Positions 22,291 to 33,337 of a DNA stretch of 64,000 nt are shown here, piece by piece. The position numbers and the translations under genes are program-made. Numbering within the stretch: the stretch's first letter is position 1; each line of letters starts with the position of its first letter. A model generated the notes under the pieces. It saw only the letters and a list, made by a program, of their open reading frames with translations, searched no databases and was not told the origin of the DNA. The stretch is from contig BSBK01001294.1 in the NCBI GenBank assembly GCA_027943335.1, positions 310,001 to 374,000 of the forward strand, given 5' to 3'. Origin of the DNA: Chamaecyparis obtusa. Lineage: Eukaryota; Streptophyta; Pinopsida; Cupressales; Cupressaceae.

Positions 22291-23763
22291 CTTACTAGTT
22301 TGGCATGGGGTTCTAGTTCAATGGTGTGCTGGGCTAAGTGGGGATCAAATACTTTCAGATCATAGTATTCCCATGCAAAAAAATTGCTAAACTCTTGACA
22401 TAGTGAAACAAAGGCTTGCTTTTTTGGCTGAGTGCATACCTTTCCTAACTTAAGGAATCTATCCTTAAGAATCTCCATAGACTGGTAGTGTTCTTCCTTG
22501 ACTGTCATACTGGCTTTGTCTTTTCTGAGCTGATCATCAGAGTTAAAAATGGATTCAAGGGTGACTAGTCCCTTGGGCAGCTTGTTACTTTTCAACTGTA
22601 GCATTTGGTCATTATACTGGTGAGCATGTTTGTTTTGGTTAACTTTAGAGAACTCAACTTCTTCTATCAAAAAGTTAAAAATCTTCTCATCATTTTAAAA
22701 AACTTGCCAGCTCACTTGATTCTCTGGTATAAATGGCCTTACCAAAACCTTTGCATGCTGAAAGTCAGGAATTATGATCTCTTTTGGAATAGCATATTCT
22801 ACTCCCATGGTAGCCAGCTTGTCTGCCTGTTCGTTCTGATTTCTTGGGACAACAACCAGATTAAAAGCACAAAAATCTTCCATTAAATTCCAAACCCTAT
22901 GTTTATACATCTTAAGTGCATCATTCTTTGTGAGATTAGTGCCATGAATTTGATTGACCCCTTTGTCTAGCCCATTCTAAACCATGAATCAAGGCCTCAT
23001 ACTCTACTGTATTGTTAGTACAGCTGAAAGAAAAATGAACTACAGAGTAATACCTTTGCCCTTCTGGAGAAATTAGGATAGCTCCTCCTCCCGAACCAAC
23101 TTTGCTTCTGGCACCATCAAAAAATAACTGCCAGAAATCATCATTCTGATCTCCAGCAATCTTATCTTCCTTCTTCATCAAATCTGGAATCACAACACCT
23201 TCTTCATGAATGATATACATTCCAATACTAGAAATCTCCATGTTTCTAAAAGGGTTATCCCCTTCCAAATCTCTTTCAGCCCACTCATCTAGGACAATAT
23301 TAGGAATCTTTTCAACAGTGGTTTCAAGTTTAGAATCACTTGGATCTTGCTCATGAAACATCAGATTGGCATTTATAGGGCATGGGGTGTAGGGTTCAGT
23401 ATGGATTTTTGCAAAACCTTCAGACTTGATTCTAACTCTAGTCCCGTACCTCATTCTGAAGTATAGATGAGACCAATCAGCTGAGAGATATCCCCCCAAC
23501 CTAGCAGTGAACTCCCTACTTAGACAAATATAAAAATGAGGAGGCAGATCTATGACATAGACATACTGGGGAATGGAGAATTTGGGACATTCATGTAGAG
23601 TGAGGTTCAGGTCCTTAATGACTCCCATGGTACTAACTGATGACCCATCCAAATGAACAACAAGCTTGTCTATTGGCTCATAAGACAATCCTAGGAGATC
23701 TGCTAACTGCTTAGAAATCATATAACTACTTGCTCCTGAGTCTATCATACAATTATGAACCAA
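22287..23763 (-). pseudogene. Element B protease and second RNase H placed before RT
   Basis: Protease begins at 23,763 with an intact active site ('NCMIDSGASSYMIS') and 'GLSYEPIDKLVVHLDG'. About 200 residues later a second RNase H starts: 'WQLFFDGARSKVGSG' (Asp) and 'TVEYEALIHGLEWA' (Glu). After a frameshift near 22,940 it continues, but the expected GDS is altered to 'GTN'. It ends with 'VPRNQNEQADKLATM' (last Asp). The chain then goes through a linker ('LPKGLVTLESIF', 'FSNFFAWEYYD') into RT. Placing this RNase H between protease and RT is the same as in element E. Confidence 0.82.
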
Positions 23764-24088
23764 GAAGTCTCCCCCTATCTTTGTCTATTAATTTCTCCAT
23801 AACCTCTAGGAAATCATTGTCTTGGGCAGCTTTTTCAACCCTTTCCTCAAGTGTCTCCTTAGGATTATAGTTGGCATTGTTGATATTGTGATAGGCTGAA
23901 TTCATATCACCCATCTCTTCAATTCTTGGTTCAAATAGGTTCGTGAAAATTTCTTCTTGATTAGGATCTTTGAACACACTTTGGTACTCCAATTCTTGCC
24001 CTGGGTTTGCAAAGATAGTGCTATCTCCTGGTAATGATCCCCTATATGTTTGTGACCGTGTGGAAACTGGCATCCAACAAGGGTTCAT
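23753..24088 (-). pseudogene. Element B N-terminal remnant (gag core missing)
   Basis: The frame begins 'MNPCWMPVSTRSQ'; the 'MPVSTRSQ' start is common at the beginning of plant gypsy polyproteins. Only about 110 residues separate it from protease, in a different frame. No capsid or zinc-knuckle region is present, so the gag core has been lost by deletion, or the element was derived without it. Confidence 0.6.
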
Positions 24089-25118
24089 TTGGGAATTTAT
24101 CCTTGATATGAGAGTTGTTGATTTTATTATTGAGGAGATTTAAAAATATAAGATGCTTTTCAATGGATATCTCTCACTTGTTTATGTATTTCAAACACAA
24201 CAACCACACATTCACTTGTTTCTTTTACCCACTTAAACACAAAATGTTTTATTTGTAGAATGTTTTCATGGGTTTTTCATAAGAAAATAGTTCAAGCACC
24301 TTCCTAGCACAAGATTTGGTTCGTAAACATGGCTCTAGAAGGTGGTCTTTGCTACTTTATCAAGGTTTTAGTATATATTCTGTTCAAATAGACTTCAATC
24401 TCTCATCCTCCAAGTATGTTAGGAGGATTCCCACATGCACTGAAGTACGATTTTGTGCAATCTGTGAGGACTACTAGAGGAAGGTTGAAAAATTAAAATC
24501 CATTTGTCATGCACCCCATTAAGGATACATGCGTTTCATTTTAGAGTGGGTTGAATTCCCACGGAAAAGGAAAGCGTATCCCACTTTGGGCTGTCCCTCT
24601 CACTGGCCTTGTTAAGGAAAACTTGGGAGGCGAGCTCACTATTTCTCTAGCATGTATATGAAAAACAAGAAATGAACTTAGGCCGACAAGTTTGGGAGTT
24701 TGTTTCACTCAAAGAGTGAAGAGCATATCCCTATTGTCTTTCTTTGTTCCACACACTTAGACACATGTTTGTTCTTTCCCAATCTCTTGACAAGGAGATT
24801 CTTAAAATTGAAGTGTTTAATTCATTTCCTATTTTATCTCAAGCTTATATCAAAAGAATGACGCAATATAATCAAGTGCAAGCTTGAATAGAGAAATACC
24901 TTTCCTTGTAGTTAGCCTAAGCTAGGGGCATTTTAAATTGATTTTATTATTTTCATCTCACCTTGGCAATAGCTCCTTCCAAGTATGTTTGTCCTCCAGC
25001 AAGTTAGTCAACACTAACAATCACAATGAGGGGAAACCAAAATGGAATTTGACAAAGCAAAGATTTATGTATTGAATTTTAAGTACCTTATTTGCAAATT
25101 TTCAAACAAAAATTTGAA
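24089..25118. other. Non-coding stretch upstream of element B
   Basis: No supportable gene. The plus strand carries purine-rich runs and the word 'cccacggaaaaggaaagc' (near 24,559), but nothing delimits an LTR. It may be the 5' LTR and leader of element B or the decayed body of the element whose leader lies at 25.1-26.0 kb. Confidence 0.35.
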
Positions 25119-25334
25119 CTAAGGACTAAAGATCCAATTAAGAGAGACAAATTTCTTTTTGTAAGCTTCAATCATAGCAAGGTATTTTTGATATACCTGA
25201 TTGTCCTCCTCTTGTGTTGACTCAAGAACTGCCTTGATATGTGCTATGTTTTCCTTCTTTATCTTCTTAGTTAGTGCCTTCCCTTCTTGATTAAACCTGC
25301 TTGTTGGCTTTTGAACTTTTCGATGCCTACTCAT
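25119..25334 (-). pseudogene. Short basic ORF after the leader, possible gag start
   Basis: 71 codons on the minus strand, beginning 'MSRHRKVQKPTSRFNQEGK' and continuing as a helical Lys/Glu-rich stretch. It lies about 670 bases after the primer site at 26,001-26,020, in the position of a gag start. I do not recognise a domain. Its downstream body is missing. Confidence 0.35.
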
Positions 25335-25449
25335 TTACAGTCAAAATGTACAAACAGAGAGTTAGATAAATGAATTTATCAATCTAAAAGAAAATTATGA
25401 TAGAAAACTGAAAGCGACATTGTCTAGCAAATATGCGATATTAAATTGT

Positions 25450-25910
25450 TTACAGGTGTAACTTTACTATTAGCAGGTGACACTTAAAAGTGTAACAGGC
25501 GACACAGAAAGTTAAACAAGTGTAAACAATTTTCTGTTAAGTGCAAAGAATATTTAAAGCTGCGTAAACTGATTAAGTCAAAGTGACACTTTAAGAATAG
25601 TAAGCGTAAGAAAATGATACTAGGCATGACTTGTTCTCTAAATTGCTTCACAAAGCTCGGTCACAGGTGACAACAGATTATTGGTAGGTGAGACTTCTCA
25701 ATTCACAGGCGTGACTTCTTTAGGCAAAGGCAATATATCTTTATCACATAGGCATGATTGTTTTGATTACAGGTGATAGAAAATAATTTAAGACATACTA
25801 GAAAGTATCAACCAGGCGCAAATGTTCAAAAAATAAGCATCGAGACAAAGCTTGTAGGCATCATCCAAATGATTACAGGTGTGACTGAATTGACTGTAGG
25901 TGTGATTTGA
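25450..25910 (-). repeat. Array of degenerate GTCACACCTGT-type words in leader
   Basis: On the plus strand about eleven copies of 'acaggtg(t)gac' or close variants (acaggcgacac, acaggtgacaa, gtaggtgagac, acaggcgtgac) occur at irregular 20-170 base spacing. On the element strand they read GTCACACCTGT. The spacing is not that of a tandem repeat or CRISPR. Confidence 0.6.
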
Positions 25911-26000
25911 CCTCTTTCCTGCAAAAATTCCACACAAAATAGCAAATAGAAAAGCATACAAAAGATGATCCAAATGATAAAATTGATAAAATGAGGGTTT

Positions 26001-26020
26001 CTGCCCCATGGTGGGCGCCA
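26001..26020 (-). other. Primer-binding site next to LTR (TGGCGCCCACC type)
   Basis: On the minus strand TGGCGCCCACCATGGGGC starts three bases (AAA) after the end of the LTR at 26,024. TGGCGCC-type sites are typical for plant gypsy elements. It shows that this LTR is also followed by an element interior on its left. Confidence 0.75.
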
Positions 26021-26023
26021 TTT

Positions 26024-26916
26024 TGTATACTAATAAAAGTATCTTCATAGAATTAGGGTTAATCATCAACAATAAGTGAAATAATAACTAAATACAACCA
26101 CAATTGAGCAACTATTTAACAAAATCAATGACTAATTGAACATCCTATGGCTCTCTAACTAAGATGTTAATGAGTGAGCTCTCAACAAGCTCTCACTAAT
26201 GACAGTCCTAGTATGAGAATGATAAAGATAAACAATGATGCTAAAGCTAACAATTATCAAGATGAATGCTAAAATTGCTCTTAAATGCTTTTCTAAACTC
26301 AAATTGCAAGAGGTTTGATGCAATTCTCAAATAGGTGGTTGATCATAATGAAGGATTTTAGCCTTCTTTTTATAGATTTTCTAATGGTAGGGGGTGTAGT
26401 TGTGTTTAATCATGATTGAATTGGGGTTAAGTCTTTGGTTCCACCCTATGAAGACAAAGAAAAGTTTTGTGTCCTCAAAGCTTGGGACAAGTAGACAAGA
26501 TGGATGGTTAAGATTCCTTTTCACTTTGAGTGAATGAGATTCAATTTGGCTTGATCCATGTGAATGCTTTTCCTCAAATCTCATTGGTTGATGGATTTTC
26601 CTCCCTTTTGTGGTTGTTGAGAGTAATTGATTTTTATTAATTGATTTATTTTAGCCATGTACCCCTTGAATGGGTTGAATTTAATTTAATCCAAGACTAT
26701 ACAATTAATTGAATTAATTATATTTTGATTTGATTGCACTTGATTAAAATGCTCTCAGTTTTGATTAATATTGAATTAGGACTTGATTTTAATTTTGATT
26801 GGCTAATTGTGCATTGTGATTCAATTGATTCAATTTTGTCCTTGATTTGCTTTGATTTCACTTGATTTGCTTTGAATTATCATTAAATTGTCTTTGTCCA
26901 TTTTTAGGTGATTACA
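26024..26916 (-). repeat. LTR of element C (893 bp)
   Basis: Ends TGTATAC and GATTACA on the plus strand; on the element strand it starts TGTAATCACC and ends GTATACA. A purine tract borders its right side and a primer site its left side. It is therefore the 3' LTR of C and at the same time looks like a 5' LTR for sequence on the left. The upstream half (element sense) is rich in TTGAT/ATCAA words. Confidence 0.8.
26362..26378 (-). promoter_or_regulatory. TATA box of element C LTR
   Basis: The minus strand reads AATCTATAAAAAGAAGG about 540 bases into the LTR. A similar box is found in the LTR of element D. Confidence 0.6.
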
Positions 26917-26929
26917 AATGCCCCTCTTT
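26917..26929 (-). other. Element C polypurine tract
   Basis: The minus strand reads AAAGAGGGGCATT directly before the LTR start TGTAATCACC. It is the plus-strand priming site. Confidence 0.75.
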
Positions 26930-26960
26930 GAGTTGACGTGTGAAGCATGTCGATTCAAAG
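26926..26960 (-). other. Hairpin overlapping the element C purine tract
   Basis: A 15-base stem with a 5-base loop: left arm CTTTGAGTTGACGTG, loop TGAAG, right arm CATGTCGATTCAAAG (plus strand). Twelve positions pair exactly, and the other three are G/T oppositions. Element D has a hairpin at the same place with a different stem sequence. Confidence 0.65.
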
Positions 26961-28396
26961 AATACTCTGATCTTGCTTGATAAGGTCTTGATTCATTGAT
27001 GGTTGATCTTTGATGTTTGTTTGATGGTTGATCCTCTAATTCTAGGTATGAAATTGCTGCAAGTAATGATTGATATGAAACTCTCAATTGATGTGGTTCT
27101 GATGATCATTCTCGATATGATGATTTAATTTATTGATCGATATGAAACTTTCTTGATGATCTGATATGATGCCCCTTTTGTTTGATTACAAAAATTTTCT
27201 AATAAAAGATTTCAATTTGATTTGATGATCAGTCTCTTGATTTCCATTGATGTTACTGATGATGTTGATCTGATTATCTGATGGTATGCCCCCTCAGAAA
27301 TGACACATATTGTTGTTTTCGATAGATAGGTTTAAATGATTGATTGATATGTTTTTATTTCTGAAAAACACTTTATGATATGCCACACTTCTCAATTTGT
27401 CCCGTTTAATGCAATAGATTAATATAGGTCAAAGTCAATTCTTACCTCAAAATTATGTCAATTTAGCTTAAATAGGTTGAAAAACCTAGATTTACTATTC
27501 ATTTTTACTTTTTTCTTTTGTGATTTTGCTCTTGTTCTCTTCTACTTTTTGAGATGGTTGTGCCTATTCGAGAGCATCGATTCGAGTGGTGTCGGAGATA
27601 CATGAGGCCGCTTGACTATGGACCTCTGGCAAGTGCTTTTTGAACCTCGGTATTGCATTTATTGCTCATTAGTTAGCATTTATTGCATTTTCCAATTTTA
27701 TCATTGCTTTGAAATAGTTAAGTCATGCTTATGAAAATTTCAATGTCACCTAACACTGTTAAGTGTCGCATTTGTGGTTTTTAGTGTCACTCACGAGTAT
27801 TTTAATGTCGCTTATCAAATTTTCATTGTTGCCTGAGAATAGATGGTTCATGCGTAAACTTAGGTTTTAAAAACTAGATTTCATAACTTTTTACGCCTAT
27901 GAAACCCTAGCATTTTGATGTCGCATAGGAAGGTTTTACTATCGCTTAGGTCAATTCAGTGTCACCTGTGAAAAATTTGTCACCTAAGACAAAAGTAATG
28001 TCACCTGACAAGAATTGTGTGTCGCTTAAGGAAATGTCACCTGCGATGAATAAAATCACACCTGCAACATTTTTCTCAGAATTTTCACTTGTACTTGACT
28101 CTTTTCTATTTTTTTGTTTTGAAATATTTAGTACGTCAAGATGATTGATTGGAATGATATGATTAGGTCAGTTACATTTGAACTAAACAATCGATTAGGA
28201 TATCAGTATAGTAATACCAACGAAGTTGATTTGTCAATCTGTTATGATAGGGTGATGGTCTAATATTTTACTCTCAAGATCTAGAGAGATAAAACAAAGA
28301 TTTTCCTTCCTCAAGATATAGATTTAGGAGTTTTGATGCGCTCATGATGAGCAAATGGATTTTATAATAACTTGATTGACTTTAGATGTTCCTTGA
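26961..28396. repeat. Region between LTR and antisense ORF of element C, with GTCACCT array
   Basis: 26,960-27,360 is a low-complexity stretch rich in TTGATNN words. At 27,744-28,066 about a dozen copies of GTCACCT or GTCGCTT occur every 15-40 bases on the plus strand (clearest at 27,961, 27,979, 27,999 and 28,035). The orientation is opposite to the array at 25,450-25,910. No gene was found. Confidence 0.6.
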
Positions 28397-29974
28397 TGAT
28401 GCGGAGGAAATCAAGGTCATATCTATTTTTCAAAACTTTTAAAGATCTTCCACTAATCAACTTCTCCAACTGACTTCCTTCAAATCGATTCAGCAATACT
28501 GGTCTTCTCCATACCCATATGAACTTAGTGGTTTATTCACCACCTTTCCCAATACATAAATGTCAAGTCCCAAATATAATGAACTTCGGTTGTCATTCCT
28601 AGCTTGAGCATGCATGGACACATATGTTTGCCACCTTTTCTTCATTATTAATGACTGATAATAATTTGGCTCTCTCCACATGCAAACTTTGCAGAGAGCT
28701 TGTTCTCGAGCATGCACTCACAACTTCCACATCCCCGATAACTCACTAGTATTCACCAAATGGGTCTTACACAGCCGAAAGAGCATTCTCGCATCTCGAG
28801 TGTCCATTACAGCATGAGCATTTCCTGCTGCCACCTTCACTCCATTCTAAAACAACACAAGAATTGACTATCGGTTCTTGATAACCATTTACCAGACTTA
28901 ATACACTTGAACATTCCTCAATATCATTCAGCCCACTTGACACGTAAAGAGCCCATTAACATATATCATTAAGACCAGATGTTCAAAGGTATCAAGATTA
29001 TTATCAAAACTGACATAGATAATCATTGCAACTCATCTTCTCATGATGACTATTGAAACCTATCTCTTAGGTCTCCATCTCGTGGCAATCAATCCACTAT
29101 TCCCCAGCTTTTCATGGCACAAACCAACTTCTAACCACATTGCCGATATCTTTGCACATGACATGCCCAAATCAGGACTGTTGTCAACTGATACATAGGC
29201 TAACAAAATATTTAACATTCCCTGTTAATACCTCAAAAAGAAGCCGATACCTTGCACAAATGACATTTTGCCTAACTCAACAAACATGAATATCCCAAAT
29301 CGGGACTGACATAAACCACTTTATAACAAAATTGAATTCTTAGAATCATTTCAATATGATTCAAAACCTAGATTTTCTTCTAAGCATCAAAACCATATTC
29401 TTTTATTTGGAAGAAACTGATTCATAACCAACTAATTCAATTCCATTGTTCAATCGGGACTATCAAGAATATAAACCGGGCTATAATAATAACAAGAGGA
29501 ACTATTAATGCATGTAGTCGATAATGAAATCTACAGACATGACCTTGCATAAACATTAATAAAGATAGAAATGTTACGATGGGACTTTCAAACTCAAAAC
29601 TAAAACATTAACATTCCATTGCTAATACAAACATGGCTCTCTGGTCTTCAACCAAAGAGCCAACTCCTTCCTGACACTTGTGCTCTCTCCCTCTCATAAC
29701 TTATTTTTTTCCCTTTCCCACTCTCTCCTCTATTCGGTTACATCTCTTTCTTTTATTATAAGATATGCTAAGGTAGTTATAAAACTAACCTAATTGCCTA
29801 ATATTCTTAAGCATTTAACAATGCAAATTACAATGCTATTTTAAGCACATTACAATGCAATTCTTTGGGATTTTAACCCTTTCTCAACATGGTCCCACTA
29901 AAGTCAAAAGGACTCAAACATTAAAATCTTATGAAACTCCTCATAATGTTATGGGTCATGATGCTCCCGCATCA
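28397..29974 (-). repeat. Solo LTR I (1,578 bp) with CTTGA target duplication
   Basis: Begins TGATGCGG and ends CCGCATCA on the plus strand (8-base inverted ends, TG...CA). It is flanked by perfect 5-bp duplications CTTGA at 28,392-28,396 and 29,975-29,979. There are no internal coding sequences, primer site or purine tract. The interior is A/T-rich with a few recurring 'atcgggact' words. Orientation on the minus strand is a guess. The presence of TSDs and length support a solo LTR. Confidence 0.75.
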
Positions 29975-30047
29975 CTTGATATAATATGCTGATATGATTC
30001 TTTTGTTCTTTGCCAAATAGGCTGACTTCCCTGTATTATATATCTGA

Positions 30048-31775
30048 TCAGTTCCATCATGGGTTATTGATCTCAGACAGACATTGACTAATGCCGAGTT
30101 TCATGTTATAGAGCTTTGTGGTTTGAGCTTCCTTCTTGATCTTCCCTAGTTCCAGCTAAACCGTGGGTTATTGACAGCTGTGGTGGAGTGTTGGCACTCT
30201 GACCATAATACTTTCCATCTTCCACATGGTGAGATGACATTCACACCTGAGGATGTGTATCATTTGCTACAGATTCCCTGTCGAGGAGAGATTGTTTATT
30301 ATGATTTTGTATATGATTCTACTATTTTCTGACAAGTGTTCAGGGACAATCTAATTGATGATGATATGATCACATGGCCACAGTTTGCTTCTTTTCCCAC
30401 ATTGCTTGCAATTCTTGGTGCATTGATTGGTGGTCTACTTCTTCCTGACCGACAAGGTCATAGTTTTTTCATTAATTAGGGTAGGATTCTAGAGGATTTA
30501 CTAGCACAACCTCAACATTTTGATTGGGGTTCTTGTGTGCTAGCATAGTTATATCAAGATCTCCATGAGGTGGTGTACAGAGAGAGTTCTTCTTTATCTG
30601 CTGGTGCTATTATTCTTTAGTTATGGATTTGGGAGAATCTTCCTATTACCAGGCCTATTTCTGATAGGAGACGGCCACGTGGATATCCCTATGCTTTTCT
30701 ATATACAGGTATGGTGATTCAACATCATTTAGGTCATTTGGATTATTAGAGATGTCAGATAGATGATCTTGATTAGGTTACATGGCGTCCCTACCTTGAT
30801 TGCAATCTCTGGTGGGAGGATGATGATGAGTTGCCATATATGTTTACTCCTCGTTGGATGATTGGCTGATCTGATACTGTTATTGAGCAGTTTTGTTTTG
30901 GTCGAGTTTCCAGATAGTATGGTAGGATACAGGATATGCCTCTAGGAAATGTGTTATATGCATGAGTATAGGCTGAGAGATCTTTATGGGGCCCTTGTAT
31001 TGATTATCAGTTTGTCATGGCTCAGATTGCCGGTATGCCTTTCTACAGATGGGAGATGTTGACAGGTATGTCTGATGTAGGGATGTCCCATGAGTATCGA
31101 GACTGGTGGTCTCAAAATAGGTTTATTCATTTCACAAATCCAGTGGAGCCTATTCCAACTCGACATGGTGGTGGCGGTGGTGGTGATGATGGGCGTGGTG
31201 GTGGTAGACATCAGAGGTGTCAAGGACATAGAGATCCTCCAGTTGTTGTAGGTAGAGGATGGGTGAGGGATGGACATGGTCAAGATAGAGCCAAAGATAG
31301 GAAGGTTGATGCAGTCCATGTAGTTCATCCTAGAGAAAAAGTTAGACAGGATAGAGTTCATCGACAGTAGAGAGCTTAGAGACAAGCTCATGTTGAGGCT
31401 GCTAGGCAGGTTCTTAGGGGTTTAGATCCTTTGGTGTAGTTACAAAGAGTTTCCCTGGCACAACAAGATGATGATGCTCAGTAGGTTCAGGGTTAGTAGG
31501 TTCTGGCACATCAGATGCCTCTACCAGTTCAATAGCCATAGGATCATGGACAAGATTCATAGGATGCTCCCACTATTGGTTCTTTAGCTTGAGATATGCA
31601 GTCTATGAGGACATATATGTCTACTATTGTGGGGCATTTAGATCAGGTTGCTGCCTTGATGCAATAGTTTATTTCAGTAGTGGTTGTTTAGAGACTGACT
31701 AGAGCGAGCACTTCTTAGGCTCCTCCTCCATGGGATGATAGAGATCCAGGTGGTTCTGGTGCTGCAGGATCATGA
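30048..31775 (+). pseudogene. Antisense ORF of element C: plant mobile domain (PMD) protein
   Basis: The plus-strand frame, opposite to C's pol, encodes a PMD (aminotransferase-like) protein. Visible motifs are 'LLTAVVECWHSDHNTFHLP' then 'GEMTFTPEDVYHLLQIP', the signature entry of the domain. 'WPQFASFPTLLAILGALIGG', 'LLAQPQHFDWGSCVLA-LYQDLH', 'LWIWENLPI' and 'WRPYLD' follow. A Gly-rich, His/Arg-rich tail starts at about 31,170 and ends at a TGA at 31,773. About a dozen stops, most of them TAG, interrupt it. The exact start is unclear. PMD proteins in Arabidopsis (MAIN/MAIL family) act in genome stability and silencing; copies carried by retroelements have unknown function. Confidence 0.75.
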
Positions 31776-33337
31776 TTGATTGATGACAGATTCATTTATC
31801 ATTGATGTCCTCTATTGCACATTTCATGTTTTTTGATTGGTCAGAACTTTTGATGTACCACTTTCATGATATTGTATCTGGATATACTTTGATGTACTGG
31901 ATCTATTGAGAAACATTCTTTTGATGATATATGATGATCTATTCCTTCATCTTTATTGATGAGTTGATTTTATGAGATTATCTTTATATGAAACTATATG
32001 ATGTTTATGATGCATTTAATTTTGATTATATGTAATGGATGCAATGTATCTTATTTTTATGATATAGATAGATGGATGCATATTTATGAGATGTTTTCTA
32101 TTTTTCAATGTATGGATGCAAATTTTTTTATGGTCATATGGATATGGATGATCCTATGTTTTTGTATATTCAAATGAATGCAATTCTATCTGTAACTACA
32201 TGTATGCAAATGATGTATGAGTAATGATTCTTTTTTCTATTTTTTGTCTATTTATGTATAATGACTAATGATTAATGCTATGCATGAATGCAAAAGATAA
32301 TCTCATTTTCGTTGTTTTGAATCTAGAATCATGATGTTTGAATTGAACCCCCCCATTTCATTTTTCCTCTTGCAATTTAAGCTAAGAAAGGCAAAACAAA
32401 TATATACAATGCACTTAATCTAACATGTATGCAACTAACTGTCATTATTCAAGATTTAGAGCTTATAATCATCATTGAGCATTTTTGGAATCCCATTTTT
32501 GAGTAAAATCATCACTAGTTCAACTATGATGATATGAATACTTTTGCCTTTTTCCTTGCTTTCCCATCATTCTCTTCAGTATGACTATCACTGATTGAAG
32601 CCAATCATGAGAGTGCGAATACCGATTTTGTTGGATTCTATGTTGCAAGTGGATGTTGGTATTATGATATTGAAGATCAAAATAGCCAAGGTATCCATTT
32701 GTGTAAACAAACAGAAATCTCCATTTTATCCTATGTACAAGTCCTCGATGATTCTTTGATGATCACATCCTTAGACAAATAATACATGATTTAAAACTTT
32801 GATTTTAAGACAGTCATTCAGAAATCAAGAAAATATCATCCTTTCATCATAACTTGTCTAGTCTAAACCTCTCATCGATTCACTAGAAAGGAATGATTTC
32901 ATCAATTGAGCCAACACTTAAATTTTTTTTTTCCATGTTTTTCAAATCCATAGTTCAAGTGTAGTTTCATCCATTTCATACTTTTAATCCTGATAAAGAG
33001 TAAGGTCATTTAAGTTCTTGGATCAAATTTTTATTTTAGGCTCACATTGGATTGGGACGTAGATTTGATTAAGTGTTCCTCTTTTGAGTGTGATAAATTG
33101 ATTCTCTGATTGAATAAAGCTTGTTGATGAATCCTTTCTCCTTGAGAGTAGATTGCCCCTAGTTTGATATTGATTTTGTTTATGGGACTTAAGACAATTT
33201 TTTGATTAGGTGACCAAAAATCTTAAGGTACTTGCAAATGTAACTGTGGGGTTTTATTATGCAATATATACAAATGCTGACGAATGCAATATTGACAAGG
33301 TGACCTTCTATGTATGCAACTAACTTGGACTTTCAAT
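31776..33337. repeat. ATGCA-rich non-coding stretch of element C
   Basis: Between the end of the antisense ORF and the post-integrase repeats. 31,990-32,300 carries many ATGCA words (ggatgcaat, ggatgcat, gaatgcaa) and A/T-rich spacers. A C-run at 32,349 may be an old purine tract on the minus strand. No coding sequence. Element D has an ATGCA repeat block in the same place. Confidence 0.5.

Larger units (their letters stand above)
11772..24088 (-). mobile_element. Element B: gypsy element with RNase H before RT, split by nested insertions
   Basis: On the minus strand the order is a short N-terminus, protease, RNase H, RT, a second (gypsy) RNase H, then integrase. This differs from A, C and D, where the extra RNase H follows RT. 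The element is interrupted between RNase H and integrase by solo LTR G plus element F (13,018-20,965). Removing the insertion and one copy of its target duplication (TTGTC/TTATC) restores a continuous frame across the junction ('ASWIIEMKHYLS'). A capsid-type gag is missing. LTR boundaries were not found, so the coordinates cover coding remains only. Confidence 0.85.

Noticed and set aside
25450..25910. Repeat words as a CRISPR-like array
   Set aside because: Repeats are degenerate and irregularly spaced, and the context is plant retroelement DNA.
30984..31391. Minus-strand frame opposite the PMD tail of C
   Set aside because: Shadow of the Gly-rich tail; low complexity and no motif.
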